Assembly (NCBI GenBank): GCA_032622095.1
Contig: CP136068.1
Location: forward strand, 49,350,443-49,414,442
DNA: 64,000 bases
Direction: 5' to 3'
From: Siphonodentalium dalli
Taxonomy: Eukaryota; Mollusca; Scaphopoda; Gadilida; Siphonodentaliidae
Shown: positions 22,441 to 35,542 of the stretch, one piece after another
How positions within the stretch are numbered: the stretch's first letter is position 1
Layout of the letters: each line of letters opens with the position of its first letter
The notes under the pieces: generated by a model
Seen by the model: the letters and a program-made list of their open reading frames with translations, nothing else
Told to the model about the DNA's origin: nothing
The model's database searches: none
Position numbers and translations under genes: made by a program

Positions 22441-23560
22441 CCCAGTATGAATCAAATTTAGTCCCCCTCCCCATCTCTCACCCAAACGGCACAAATTGGG
22501 TGTATTTAAACCACACGGTTAGACTCCTCGTATCACGGAGAAGAATATGTAAACCGCTAACAATATTTGTATTAATGTTGCAATGATGTCAGTCTCCCCT
22601 CCATGTACCCCTGACTCGAGGTCCCATGCCCTTTTTACATCTTTAAACCACACAATTAGACTCATGATATCATGGAGATTATTATGCATAAGTTTGGTGG
22701 TAATCAGCTTCAAAACAAATTCTTATCTCTCACCAAACAGCACCAATTTGGCGTATTGATGTCATACGATTAGATTCCTTGGTTCATGGGGAAGAATGTG
22801 TATCAACTTGTAGGAAATCGGCGCTAAAAATATTTTTTATCAATTTTGGCGGCCCTCTTCCCTTCCGTGCACCCCAGACTCGAACGGCGTCAACAACAGC
22901 GTCACTTTGGAAATTCTAACCCGCACTAGTATCTTCCTCGTAAAAAGTTACTCCTGTTAGACCCGTTTGGTGTCATCTGGATGGTCCCCCGTGAATTGCT
23001 ATAGAACACAGACAGACGTACAGACATTCGCACATATAGATCTTCACTACTCCGATTAACATCCGTAGCGATCATATTCCACCAGTACAAAACCTTGGAA
23101 CTTTTTAAAGTTTTGACAGGGAACCTTATAACATCAAGAAATATCAGCAGAATATCACACAGAGCCTCTACTAAATAGTCATCTTCATAATGAATCTTAT
23201 TGTGTGGTTTAATGATGTCAAAAGTGGCACCGCTTGAGTCAGGGATAGAGAGGGGAGGGTCACCAAAACTGATAAAAATATGTTTAGCGTCAATCTCCAC
23301 CAAATTCATACATGTTTATCTCAAATGATACGAGGAATAAAATCGTGTGCATGGGTTAAATACGCCACCTTTGGTGCCCATAATTGAGCATGTCTGTCTG
23401 TGTTCTATATAACTTCACAGGGACCATCTAGATGGCACCAGGTATTACCTTTTACGAGAAAGATAATGGTGCGGGTTAAAATTTTCTGAAGTGACGCTGT
23501 TGGTGTCAGGGACAGAAAAGGGAGAGGGGTAACAAAAATGATGAAATATTATAAACGTAT
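22441..23560. repeat. Second locus of repeat family R1, with one 70-bp satellite monomer
   Basis: Motifs of the 10.7-12.4 kb block recur here: ATCTCTCACCCAAACGGCAC, CCACACGGTTAGACTCCTCG, AAGTTTGGTGGTAATCAGC and TATAGAACACAGACAGAC. From about 23,150 the same material runs in inverted orientation (TGTGTGGTTTAATGATGTC, AAAGTGGCACCGCTTGAGTC). Between the two orientations, 23,050-23,130 is a single diverged copy of the 12.9-14.6 kb satellite monomer, followed by the same right flank. A poly-G run at about 23,636-23,649 ends the region. Confidence 0.7.
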
Positions 23561-23699
23561 CCATAATCTTATCCATGATATGCCGCAGTTAGATGTCCGT
23601 TGGTATCAAAATTGATCGACTTATCAACTATTGTCGGGGGGGGGGGGGACGCCATCAAGATTGAGAAATATCTGACATTACCTCTCTATTGATTAACAT

Positions 23700-26190
23700 A
23701 TCCATCAGCTATCGTGGAAACATGTACAACTCACCCATGACCAAACAGTCACTTCATATATACATAAACACCACATAAATGATCACGTACCACTCGCTTT
23801 ATGCACATACACCCCATCCATTACCATAAAGCTACACTTGCGGGTATACCCGTAAGCCACACACATGACCATACAATCATGAGTCACCATGCAGACACGT
23901 CATGTATGCTCCTACACCTCACATATGACCATATAGTTACTCCCTGTATACCTATTCACCACATTGTGTGACCATATAGTTACTCCCTGTATACCTATTC
24001 ACCACATTGTGTGACCATATAGTTACTCCCTGTATACCTATTCACCACATTGTGTGACCATATAGTTACTCCCTGTATACCTATTCACCACATTGTGTGA
24101 CCATATAGTTACTCCCTGTATACATATTCACGACATTATGTGACCATATAGTTACTCCCTGTATACATATTCACCACATTGTGTGACCATATAGTTACTC
24201 CCTGTATACCTATTCACCACATTGTGTGACCATATAGTTACCCCCTGTATACCTATTCACCACATTGTGTGACCATATAGTTACCCCCTGTATACCTATT
24301 CACCACATTGTGTGACCATATAGTTACTCCCTGTATACCTATTCACCACATTGTGTGACCATATAGTTACTCCCTGTATACCTATTCACCACATTGTGTG
24401 ACCATATAGTTACTCCCTGTATACCTATTCACCACATTGTGTGACCATATAGTTACTCCCTGTATACCTATTCACCACATTGTGTGACCATATAGTTACT
24501 CCCTGTATACCTATTCACCACATTTTGTGATCATATAGTCATTACTTGGTCTCACCTTGGCCATACAGTCATTCCGTGTATATATATTTGCAACACCATG
24601 GCCATATAGACACTCATGATATTCATACAATGCAGACTTTCATATATAACTCACCCATGACCATTAAGCCACCCGCTGTATGCTCATACACCACATTCGT
24701 GATCGTACATATCACTCATTGTATATACATATTGGCCACACCCATGACCATATGGCCACTCAAGATATACCTACACACCCCACCCATGACAATAGAGTCA
24801 ATCCAGATATACATGTACACCTTACCAATGGCCATACAAGCCATCTATATATACAAACACCCCACACACTCGGCCACTCATACACCACATTCGGGATCAC
24901 AATCGATCCTTGTATACCAATTCACATCACCATTGATATACGGTCTACGATCACCCCCGTTATACCTATTTGCTTAATAATATTTTATTCCATTCAAACC
25001 ACATCATGTATAATACAATAGCGTATAATATTGTATTCCTTGTGTGTGATGAGGAAGTGGATTCGGTTGTAAGCCTGACTCAGTTGTGCTTCTTAGAGGC
25101 AGGGAATTTATACTTTAATTTATCATGTTATGTGTAAATTTGGATTGAATGAGAACAATGAGAGCAATACATGTAATTAATACACTTAGTACTTCGATGT
25201 CGCTTGTCATATCATTCATGGCTGCTGTTTCACAATTTTAGTTGGAAAAACGTTCGTTTATAATTTCTGAACTATATGAAATGTAGATATGTTTTCATTT
25301 AAGCTTTTTGTGGTTCTCCTTTCAGTGCAGACTCGAGATTAAAATTTCTAAATGTTCAAGAGAAGCATTCGTTTCGTTGTTCCTTGTATATCGGACAATG
25401 GAATAGAAAATGTTATGCCTATTTGGCAACACCCATGGTCATAAATCAGGATATATATAGACACCCCACCCATGACCACAGAGTCACTCCAGGTATGCAT
25501 ATACACCTCCCCAATGGGCATACATTAATTCCAGATATACTAATGCCCCGCACGCGGCCATTCGCACGCTCCAGACTTGCATATACAGATTAACCATGAC
25601 AATCCAGCCACTCACTCGTGGCATACTCATACACCCCATCCATGAGCATACAACTCCCTGTATATCCATACACACAACAGTGACAAAATAGCCACGACAG
25701 ATATGCATATACATCCCACCTACATACATACATGACCACAAGAGCACTACAGGTATGCATATACACTTCAACAATCATGACCGTACAGTCGTTCCATATG
25801 CTGTACACATTACCCGTGATAGCCATACAACCACTCCCTATGTATCCATTCACCCCACCCGTTATCATACAGTCAACACATGTATGCGTATACACCCACC
25901 CATGTCAATACAGCCACCCCATTTACACCCGTACACCCCATCATGACCAAGATCACTCCATATATACATAAACAACACACAGATGACCATACATATAACC
26001 TCGTTATACCCATACACCACTTCCATGACCATACACCACAGTCACTCCCTGTATACCTATTCACCTCACACGTGACCATACAGCCACTCCCTGTATACAC
26101 ATACATCTCGCCATGGACCATATATATCCACTCATTGTATAACTATTCACATCATTCATGATCATACAATAACACACTGTATACCTATTT
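23700..26190. repeat. Minisatellite, 43-bp unit, with long degenerate flanks
   Basis: A homogeneous core at 23,927-24,535 has about 14 units of 43 bp containing CATATAGTTACTCCCTGTAT and ACCTATTCACCACATTGTG. On both sides, from 23,700 and out to about 26,190, single degenerate units persist (CATACA/CATATA, ACTCC.TGTATA, CACCCCA, CCATGACCATA). This gradient of decay around a fresh core suggests an old array that was recently re-amplified in one part. Frames of up to 143 codons are artefacts. Confidence 0.93.
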
Positions 26191-27995
26191 AAAGTTACTC
26201 CATGGCTGTCATTTTGACATACACCCTGTATTCAGTTGATAAATTGTGATGCTAATGGGCGATATTAGCCACATAATGTGGTCCCTCTCAGTTCCGTTTC
26301 AAAGTTCTGCCCATTTCCGTTCAAAAACATGGCCAGAATCCCAAAAGTAGATTTTGATAATATTCCAAACTGCATTCTTTATAATAAATTTGTCATGCCT
26401 CATAAGGTACTGGGGCAACCAGAATATAACAATTAGTTGTTAGTTTATAAAGCAACATGTTTAATAACCAAATAAGTCATAATATGCGACATTTTCGGAA
26501 CAGCAGAGACAATGGTTGCCATTTTGCAAGCCATATTGTGTAATGTTGTATAAAACGCATCAGTGTGACATACTTATGACATATCAAAACAATAAACACC
26601 TTTGATACCAAATATAATTCAATTTTATTTGAAAACATAGTCCTAACCTGAAAAGTGAATGTTTCCCGTATTTGATGTCAGGTTTGTGATAGAAAAATCC
26701 AATATTTCTGATGTCAGTGGTTACAATAGCAACAATTAACCAAGATGCATATGCATTGTTAGTATTCAATCTATTTTAGGAATATTATGACTGATATTGG
26801 TATAAAGCAACAGAAAATTCACATAACTAAAAGCAGTCTGTTGATAAACTTAGGCTATAGTAAACCAATATATTATTCGAATTTATTCATCAACCACATC
26901 TTGTAAGCGATTGCAGGACACAATATCTATAATTTTTCATGGTTTGGCCGCTATTTTGAGTAAAATTGACAATTGTGTTTCTCTTGAGTTGTGTTTCTCT
27001 TGAGTTGTAATATTCACGCAGGCATACATAAAAGCTAATTCGTACACTGGTTCATATATGCACATTTTCCTTTTTGGTATTACTATAGGCTCTATGCCTA
27101 CTAGTTGATGCTGGTTGATGTCTGAAAAAAAGATAAATTTAATTTTGTGTAATTTTTTATTCTATTATAGGCCCTAACACTGGCCCTATTTATATTTTGT
27201 TGTCATTCCAGGGGATTCAACATATTTTTCATCTATTCACACAGATGCATAGGCTGGGTTATAAATTTACCAATATAATCACATTATATTCTACCTTTGT
27301 TGATTGCTTAGAGTTCAATTTAGTTGAGATTATCGCTGATTACTGCTGATTATCGCATAATTATCAGCCAAGAAAATATGTGTCTTGCACATGTTTGTAA
27401 ACAGGAAGTAACATATAATTTGGTCTTTCAAAGAAGGGACCAATATAGAGCGGTTGGTCGTTTTTACAGAGGGGACCAACATAAAGCTTTGGGGTTCAGG
27501 GGTGGGTGTCTAAAATTTTATGAAAACAAAAATGCAAGAAAGGGTGGGTGGGTGTAAAAAAAAAATGGCAATGTAAAAAAAAACACCCCCACGTCTCGCA
27601 ACTTTTTTACGCCCCCGGTATATACCGTGTTTAAATCTGGTTTGACATCGAGTCTTTGTGCACTACCGACTAGTTGATTTATTGAGTCCGGCGCCATCAG
27701 TCATCGTACGCTGCCTCCTATTGTACATCGCATGCCTGCTAAGTGCGAACTGGGACACCCCACTGTGTCACCCGAACTGGATACCTCGATAAATAATTAG
27801 TAATGAACGTTCTGCACTTAAACATAATTATGTCGCCAACCCCTTCATTCGTAGCATTGGATTCACATTGACATCCACGGCAGCTGGATAATTAGATAAT
27901 ACAAACACCTTACAAGAAAACCATATTCAGAAATGGTAACGCCCTCAAGATCATATTATTAGCCATAAATATAAATTATAATATAAAATATATTG
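26191..27995. other. No gene seen; apparently low-copy AT-rich DNA
   Basis: This is the longest stretch in the left half without visible repeats. A duplicated TTGTGTTTCTCTTGAG lies near 26,974-27,003. The GGTGGGTG- and poly-A-rich piece around 27,500-27,610 looks inverted (GGGTGGGTGGGTGT and ACACCCCCAC). No conserved protein motif was found in any frame, although a short exon could be missed by eye. Confidence 0.45.
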
Positions 27996-29310
27996 GTTAT
28001 GCATTCACCGCCTCAGAATTCCGTTAAAACAACTAATCCTTCGAATTTTTACAAACAACTACGGCTTATTACTGCAGGTTTCTCATTCACCACACCAGAA
28101 AGCTTCTAAATGCGGATAAAACATCGAAGGTATTGTGTTCCCGCCAAGAGTGCATGGTCCAGCCATTGTTCATACCTAAACATCGAAAGCAATTAACGCG
28201 GTCATAATTGTTACATACTGCAACTATAAGACATCCAGCGGATACACACCCCACGAAAACCCGAAGTGTGTTGTCCTGCGAGAAATTCCATCGCTATAGC
28301 TCAATTTGACACGGCCAGATTAGACTTCCTACAATATCCATAAACAAGATCATATATTATATACCCATGATTTTAATTATAGAATATAAAATATATTGGT
28401 TTCGCGAATGACCAACTCAGAATTCCGTTAAAATAACAATAACAACCAGCACATAATTAACGAACCGGCGGCCGACTCGGCCGTCTCCGACCACAACCAT
28501 CAGTGGGCTGCAGAACGAAAAATATCTATAAAATTTTAATATAAGACTTACAAATTATCTTTTTAATTTCTTTTATTGGTAATTGACATAGCTTGTCACA
28601 AATCAACATTATTGACATAATAATGTAAAGGACAATAAATGAAATTGAAATTCCCAACTACACCTTTTACCGGTGACAGGCCTCCTGATCGCGCAGTTCG
28701 ACTTTTAAATAAATAAACCGGAAAAAACAATTTTCTATTTATAAAAGTCCCATCGGTGCATCGGCCCACATGTTTATAATATTTGTCCACCAGTATACAC
28801 CCGATGGGCGTGAATGACCGTGACTATGCTGTTCATTTGGTCTGGCATATTGTATGTTACTTTGAGAAAAGTGTTCGAAATACACTTAAACCCGAGAAAA
28901 AAAACTCGTATTTTTACCATAACACGACTTTCACTGCTATTAAAGTGGTGTGAAAAACTCCGGTAGGGTGATCAAATAGAAATGGAGAATAAACTTGCTC
29001 AAAGTAGTTATTTCTACAAATTTTAAATCAAAACTGACAACACACACCGCCATTATTTATATTAATTAAATTCATTGACTCTCGATGGCGAAATCGTTTT
29101 CGTTGCTTTATCGGCGATAGTTGCGTCCCGAATCGAGTAGTAAATATTTACAATTGAGCGTATTTCACATGATGTTTTCTATGGGGTATTACGGTCGATT
29201 TGCTTGAGATTTTCGGCGATGTAGTAGAATGCTACATTCCTCCAGTTGACATACTGCCTGAATACTAACTTAACAGTTTAACGCACCCGAACAAGTCCAT
29301 AATATGTCTT
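27996..29310. repeat. Dispersed repeat family R2, copy 1
   Basis: Three segments are also found at 55.28-59.02 kb: 28,005-28,120 (CCTCAGAATTCCGTTAAAAC, TTTCTCATTCACCA, AAATGCGGA) matches 55,300-55,405; 28,150-28,245 (CCAGCCATTGTT, TCGAAAGCAATTA, AGACATCC) matches 56,145-56,232; 28,915-29,310 (GAGTAGTAAATATTTACAAT, ACGGTCGATTTGCTTGAGAT, ACAAGTCCATAATATGTCTT) matches 58,620-59,015. Order is conserved while spacing differs, consistent with a multi-kilobase transposable element or segmental duplicate with later insertions. No coding motif was found. Confidence 0.72.
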
Positions 29311-30007
29311 TAAGTGTAGCAATGAAACTGGAAATATCACAAAGGTCGATCAATGTACAGAGGAAGATAAATCGTTGGATGTCTGTGCCATTTGTTTTCG
29401 ATTAGAGTTGTTATTTACCAAGACGGGTGTGTAATATACATATTTTGGCTGACCCGCTGTAACCCGTTCCTCCGCTTTTACCCGCCCGGTTAACAGGGGT
29501 GTATGCAAACTCCACGCAGCGCCCTCTCCGTTATCACTGTGATAGATCACTGCCACAAGGATGGTACTTTGCGGACCGATATATCTATTTTTACGTATCG
29601 TCGGAACTATATTTAGTAACCTTTTATCTTATTTTGACTACCACAATTTTGCAATAATGGTAATTATTTCGGTATTGATAATAACAATGAGAACTGAGCC
29701 AGATATAGACGATTTTAATCCTAAAACATAAGAACTAAGATCATGTCAGAAATTCTTACCAAATGCCCATGTGGCAGTGGTATCGCAGCGTAGCGATGGC
29801 AGATAACTCTACCCAGAGTTTGGGGTGTATATGATCTGAATAAAATTACTAAAACAAAAGAACATAATAATGTGTGCTCCCATTGGAAGATTTGAGAGAT
29901 TAGCCACTCTGTGGACTCCATTGAAGTTGAATAATTAATGGGATAGATTTAAAAACAATATTAATTCATAATGAATATAGTCAGTTATATTCCCGATTGT
30001 TTTGGCA
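29311..30007. other. No recognisable feature
   Basis: Nothing could be assigned. The minus-strand frame 29,721-29,921 has no recognisable motif. A short palindromic GTTATCACTGTGATAGATCAC-like stretch lies near 29,532. Confidence 0.45.
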
Positions 30008-31758
30008 AGTATCCGACTATACACCGATGCAAGCATCCCATTATACTCCTGCAAGCGTCCGACTAAACTGATGCAAGCACGACTATACCGCTGCCAACAT
30101 CCGATTATACTGATGCAAGTATCCGACTATACCGCTGCCAACATCCGATTATACTGATGCAAGCATCCCTCTATACCGCTGCCAACATCCGACTATACCG
30201 CTGTAAGATTCCGACTATACCACTGCAAAAATTCGACTATAGCACTGCAAAAATCCGACTATAGCACTGCAAGCATCCTACTAAACTACTGCAAGCATCC
30301 GACTATAGCAATGCAAGCATCCGAATATATCACTGCAAGAACCCGACTATAGCACTACAATAATCCGACTAAACTAATGCAAGAATCCGACTAAACTGCT
30401 GCAAGCATCCGACTATACTGCTGCAATCACCCGACTCTACCACTGCAAGGATCCGACTCTACCACTGTAAGCATCCGACTATACCGCTGCAAGCATCCGA
30501 CTACAGAACTGCGAATACCCGACTATACCACTGCAAGAATCCACTGCAAGCATCCGACTATACCACTGCAAACATCCGACTATACCACTTCAAGCATCCG
30601 ACTATACCACTGCAAGCACCCGACTAAACTACAGCAAGCATCCGACTAAACTGCTGCAAGCATCCCACTATAATGCTGCAATCAACCGACTATACAACTG
30701 GAAAATTCGACTATACCACTGCAAGAATCGACTATAGCACTGCAAGGAACCGACTATAGCACTGCAATAATCCGACTATACCACTGCAAGAATCCGACTA
30801 TACCACTGCAGACATCCTACTATACTTCTACAAGCATCCGACTATACCACTGCAAACATCCGACTATACTGATGCAAGCATCCGACTATACCACTGCAAA
30901 CATCCGTCTATACTGCTACAAGCATCCGACTATAGCACTGCAAGAATCCGACTATACCGTTGCAAGCATCCGACTATACTGCTACAAGCATCCGACTATA
31001 CTGCTGCCAGCATCCGATTATACCGCTGCAAGCATCCGAATATACTGCTGCAAGCATCCGATTATACCGCTGCAGACATCGAATTATACTGCTGCAAGCA
31101 TCCGACTATACTGCTACAAGCATCCGATTATACTGCTACAAGCATCCGATTATACCACTACAAGCATCCGATTATACTGCTACAAGCATTCGGTTATACC
31201 GCTGCAAGCATCCGACTATACTACTTCAAGCATTCGATTATACCGCTGCATGCATCGAATTATACTGCTACAAGTATCCGACTATACTGCTGCAAGCATC
31301 CGATTATACCGCTACAAGCATCCGATTATACTGCTACAAGCATTCGGTTATACCGCTGCAAGCATCCGACTATACTACTTCAAGCATTCGATTATACCGC
31401 TGCATGCATCGAATTATAATGCTGCAAGCATCCGACTATACTGCTTCAAGCATCCGACTATACTTCTGCAAGCATCCGAATATACTGCTGCAAGCATCGA
31501 TTATACCGCTGCAAGCATCCGATTATACCGCCGCAAACATCCGATTATACCGCCGCAAACATCCGACTATACTGCTACAAGTATCCGATTATACCGCTGC
31601 AGGCATCGAATTATACTGCTGCAAGCATCCGACTATACTGCTTCAAGCATCCGATTATACCGCTGCAAGCATCCGATTATACTGCTGCAAGCATCCGATT
31701 ATACTGCTGCAAGCATCCGATTATGCTGCTGCAAGAATGCGACTACCTGCTGCAATCA
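30008..31758. repeat. Minisatellite, 22-bp unit, about 79 copies
   Basis: Units resemble CATCCGACTATACCACTGCA plus AG, diverged on the left and more regular toward 31,000-31,700. Because the unit lacks stop triplets in the right half, frames of 330 and 286 codons overlap there, repeating a 22-residue pattern rich in Tyr, Leu and Ile. Overlapping long frames in two phases of the same repeat argue against a protein. Confidence 0.95.
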
Positions 31759-33325
31759 TCCCACAATATGCAAGAGATTGCACCGACGGTGGCAAATTCG
31801 AACCGACAAAGTATGGGTGAGATATCTGCTTGGGCGGGGGAAAAACCCCAACATTTTCATATAAATAAAGATAAATAACTCGCATGTATAAGAGAATGCA
31901 TTGACACAGGGGTTTCGCAGCATTTCAGGAAGCTCCAGTCAGGGAAGGGTTAAATATTATGTTCCCGAATGTTGTATTTTGATAATGTGTTTTCTTCGAT
32001 TCGAATCGGATTAAATAACTATCTCTAAAGTAACAATGTATAAAATGAATTGTACTTTTTCTTAGCAGCATTATTTTTGATCCACCAACATCATATCATT
32101 TAGCAGGGCCACTGTGAAGGAATTGCAAAACATTGGTGATGAAAATTGACGTATGGCCCTATGAATCCTTTAGACTGACCCCATGCAGGGTGATCCAGTT
32201 ACCACAGAAAGGGTGAAACATTGTCATGTTTTTTTATATGTTATGATTGTTTTCTACCTATACACAAAAACCTTTTACAATTTATAGACAAACCGTGAAA
32301 AATGTCATTATACTTCCATGTTTTACATGGAAGTATATTGTTTTTGTGATTTTCTTTTTCTCTATTATTATTATTTGCCTTCTTCTTAGCAATTTTATAA
32401 TGAGCATAGCTCAGTCAATACAAGAGTTAGAAAGCTAAAACTTTGTATGTATATATATGTATACAAACTCTAGTGCTTAGGCCTATTGAGAATCATGTCC
32501 TCACTTGATTTGCAGAGTTATCTCCCTTTATGTGAACAATTGGTGTTTTCAGAACTCCGAAAATATAAGGAGTACAGCACTGAAATTTGGTCGATACATA
32601 CATGTACATCTTGATATCCACTGAATCATGAGCACATCAAAAACTTTGTCCGTCTTTCCTCTCCAGAGTTATCTCCCATATATATGTCAACCTCGAAATC
32701 TTCTGATCGCCTGTTCTCACATAGCAAGAAAGATAGCTGGATTTAGTTTCTATGGTAGTGCTGGCCGTTGTCAATATACTAGACAAAAATAATTTGGACA
32801 GGGTCGGACGTACATTTTTTGGTTAGGGTGGGGGCGAAATTTTCGCAATTTTTTTTTGCGATGATTTCAACCATTTTTACTACCATGTATCTTTAGGACG
32901 TACTAATGATCCTCCTGAAAGAATTTTGTAAATCGGTTGAGAAATGTCCAAGTTACAGACCATAGCAAATTAAATAAGTTGGCTAATGAAGGAGCATGGG
33001 AGAGGGTGAGACCATACCGGGGAGGCGATGAGACCATGCCGGTGGTGATACCATGTCGGGGTGGTGAGACCAGGCCGAGGGTGGTGAGACCAGGCTGATC
33101 GGTGGCGGATGTAAACGTCAGATTTAGCACACACAAAACAAAAAAACAAAAACAAAAAAACAAGTCCAGCGGAATAATATTTTTATTGCGTGCTCCAGAT
33201 GGGAAGAGTGATTCGGACCGGAATATACCATTTATCAGTTTCTTGTCCCAACCGTTACCGATCTACAGCATGGACAAGAAAATGACCTATTTTTGGCGCC
33301 AATTCCAATGGGCTAATTGATGAGC
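31759..33325. other. No gene seen; short molluscan-type motifs
   Basis: GAGTTATCTCCC occurs twice (near 32,516 and 32,667), each in a similar setting. In my recollection this phrase is common in mollusc genomic and UTR sequence. A hairpin, ACTTCCATGTTTTACATGGAAGT in two overlapping halves, lies near 32,311-32,333. A degenerate run of GGTGAGACCA units of about 22 bp spans 33,005-33,098. No domain was found in the short frames. Confidence 0.5.
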
Positions 33326-33329
33326 AAGG

Positions 33330-34035
33330 TTAATGCAAGAGCGGGTATGCTGGTATCTCACAGGTAGACCCCCGAAGTTTGATAGCTCTACTATAACAGC
33401 AACCTGCCCAACAGCGAGCGAGCTTCGGTGGGTTCAGACTTTTTGCAAATTCCAACAAAAATCAAGGGGGCAAAACTCGAAATTCTGCAATATTCCCGTC
33501 AAATTCAAACATACTGATGAAGGAGCGAGTGAAATGCGCTAGCAGGTACTTCGGTATACAATAGATACATCCTGGAAGTTTGACTGCCGTGGGTTAAAAG
33601 CAATCCGTTTAACAGAGAGCTTGCATCGGTGTGGGTCGAGGCTTTCGGCAAATTCGAATAAATCTCACAAAGGAATTATTTTTTTGAGAAATCGTGATTC
33701 GAGATAGAACAAATTTGACGAGTGGATGTGGTGGGTACTATCCACGCGCAAATTCCGTGAAATGTTCTAACTTTTAAAATAAATGCGCAATGAGTTAATC
33801 AGGATATTATATGCATTCACATGTTAATAGGAAAATACCACCTGATGACTGTATACACTAGGACATTTATTAATATTAATATAATGCAGGGACAGGTACG
33901 TCGGTATACTGTCAGATTGCCCGCAAATTTTGACCGCTCTGCTATAAAAACAACCTGCCCAACGGAGAGCACGGTTAGGGATGGTTCACACGTTTGAAAA
34001 ATTCCACCGAAACTCAATTGGGGGGGGGGGGGGGG
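33330..34035. repeat. Three diverged copies of an approximately 140-bp module
   Basis: Copies start near 33,335, 33,535 and 33,890. Shared in order are GGTA(T/C)(G/T)TCGGTAT-like phrases, GAAGTTTGA or AAATTTTGACC, CAACCTGCCCAAC or CAATCCGTTTAAC, GAGAGC and CGGTGTGGGT-like phrases. The third copy ends in a long G run (34,020-34,036). The nature of the repeat is unknown. Confidence 0.6.
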
Positions 34036-34189
34036 GTGGAATCGCGAATCCAGATAATGCAAAATTGACGAGTGGATGTGATGGGTAGTATCTATGTGCA
34101 ACTTTAGTGCGATTTTCTAAGTTTTTGAGCGAACGACTATAGAATGTTGCACGGCCGTAGCATTATATTAATTATATATATCTTAAGAG

Positions 34190-34520
34190 AAATTTTGAAA
34201 TCTGAATACTGAATTGCAAAATCCTAGCATCTAGACTTGCCTTAAGCTTTCCAATTGTTGGACATTTTCCAAACTTGACACCCCTCTAATGTTGGAACAT
34301 TTCTAATTTTTAATTCAGTCCAACAATTTGGCCAAAAGTAGGAAAATAAGCAAATGTTGGTCTAAAAAAATCCCAAAATTGTTGGAAAATCAAACTACGA
34401 GAACAATTTCAACTTATGTCAAATTTCCAACTAATGTCGTGTTATAAGTATGAAATTTCCAGCCATTGAATATTTTGACCAAAGTTGCGATGAGACACCC
34501 CCCGTCACGCCACGACCCTG
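34190..34520 (-). mobile_element. hAT-related fragment, reverse orientation
   Basis: The minus strand of this stretch follows the 5.26-kb hAT element: it starts at 34,520 with CAGGGTCGTGGCGTGACGGG, then GGTGTCTCATCG, AATATTCAATGGCTGGAAATTT-like modules, and CTAGATGCTAGGATTTTGC near 34,212. Only the CAGGG end is recognisable; the opposite end is not, so it is probably truncated. Confidence 0.7.
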
Positions 34521-35165
34521 TATACATGGACACGGTGAAGGCCCACATAAATGAAAAAAACATATCTTATTGTATAATGTGGAAACGGAAAATGTGTCAA
34601 ATCTGTGTCGAGATGATAAAACCGAATGATTAGACACCAATTTGTAGCTGTATGGGACGGAATGATCTCAAAACTGACAATGGCCACGCTTGACGCGACA
34701 CTCACTTCACAGTTATCTATGGACTCGAACAGACATCTAACAATGTTGTTTATATATCTATAAAATTACCAAGAGCAATGCCTGAAAGTTCGAGTTGGAT
34801 ATTCATAATTTCGGCATTTCCATTTCTAAAATTATGCACTTCACTATACTGCCCAACCATACCTCTAAAAGGAAGCGGCTATAGATGTTTACAGATGTAC
34901 AACAATATCATATCTCAGTTTAGTGAGTACTGAAGGGGAAACTATTGACAAGGAAATGAGAAAAATGAATATATATATATATATATCTTCGCCGGCGATG
35001 TGTAAACAGTCTGCAGTAACTTTCGCTGGATAACGCGTATGGGTGAAATAACCATATTTTGTGTACATATCTTGATAAATTAAAGCAATTATTCGGTATG
35101 CAATTGTGTTCTGTTCACAGAATTTCTAGTCACCAGAGAAGACTAGAACACCGTATAGTTGAAAT
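34521..35165. other. No recognisable feature
   Basis: Only short frames occur here. A (TA)n tract lies at 34,971-34,986. Nothing could be assigned. Confidence 0.45.
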
Positions 35166-35169
35166 GTTT

Positions 35170-35215
35170 AAAGGTACTCAATCCGATTAGATGGTCCCCA
35201 TGTCATCAAGAATAG
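35170..35215. mobile_element. Isolated TTAA-family element end
   Basis: TTAA followed by AGGTACTCAATCCG and then GGTCCCCAT is the terminal sequence of the MITE family at 49.3 and 57.5 kb (right end, reversed). No matching opposite end was found nearby, so it is a solitary or truncated end. It lies about 75 bp outside the left inverted arm of the Academ-like element. Confidence 0.6.
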
Positions 35216-35463
35216 TCTGGCTGTCGGAGCTGAAATATAGGACCTAGCCGGAAAAAATTCTTAACAAGCTAAATTTGGTATCGTTGGAAAGAGGAGACCT
35301 TCTTGTATAACATATCCAAAATCCGCTAAAATCCGCTTCGGGGAAAATTTTCTACAACGCCCTCAATAGGGAAGGGGTCTGACATAATTTATAAAGGTAA
35401 TCGTGACCACGGGACTCTGTATATGCGCAAAGTGATACAGATAACAGTTGTTTTCAGTACATA

Positions 35464-35502
35464 TCTATTATATATTTTGAAAGATCTGTGTGTGTATGTG
35501 TT

Positions 35503-35542
<40 letters not shown>

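Noticed and set aside
28596-28790. Short antisense frame within repeat R2
   Set aside because: No conserved frame in the matching copy near 58 kb and no motif.
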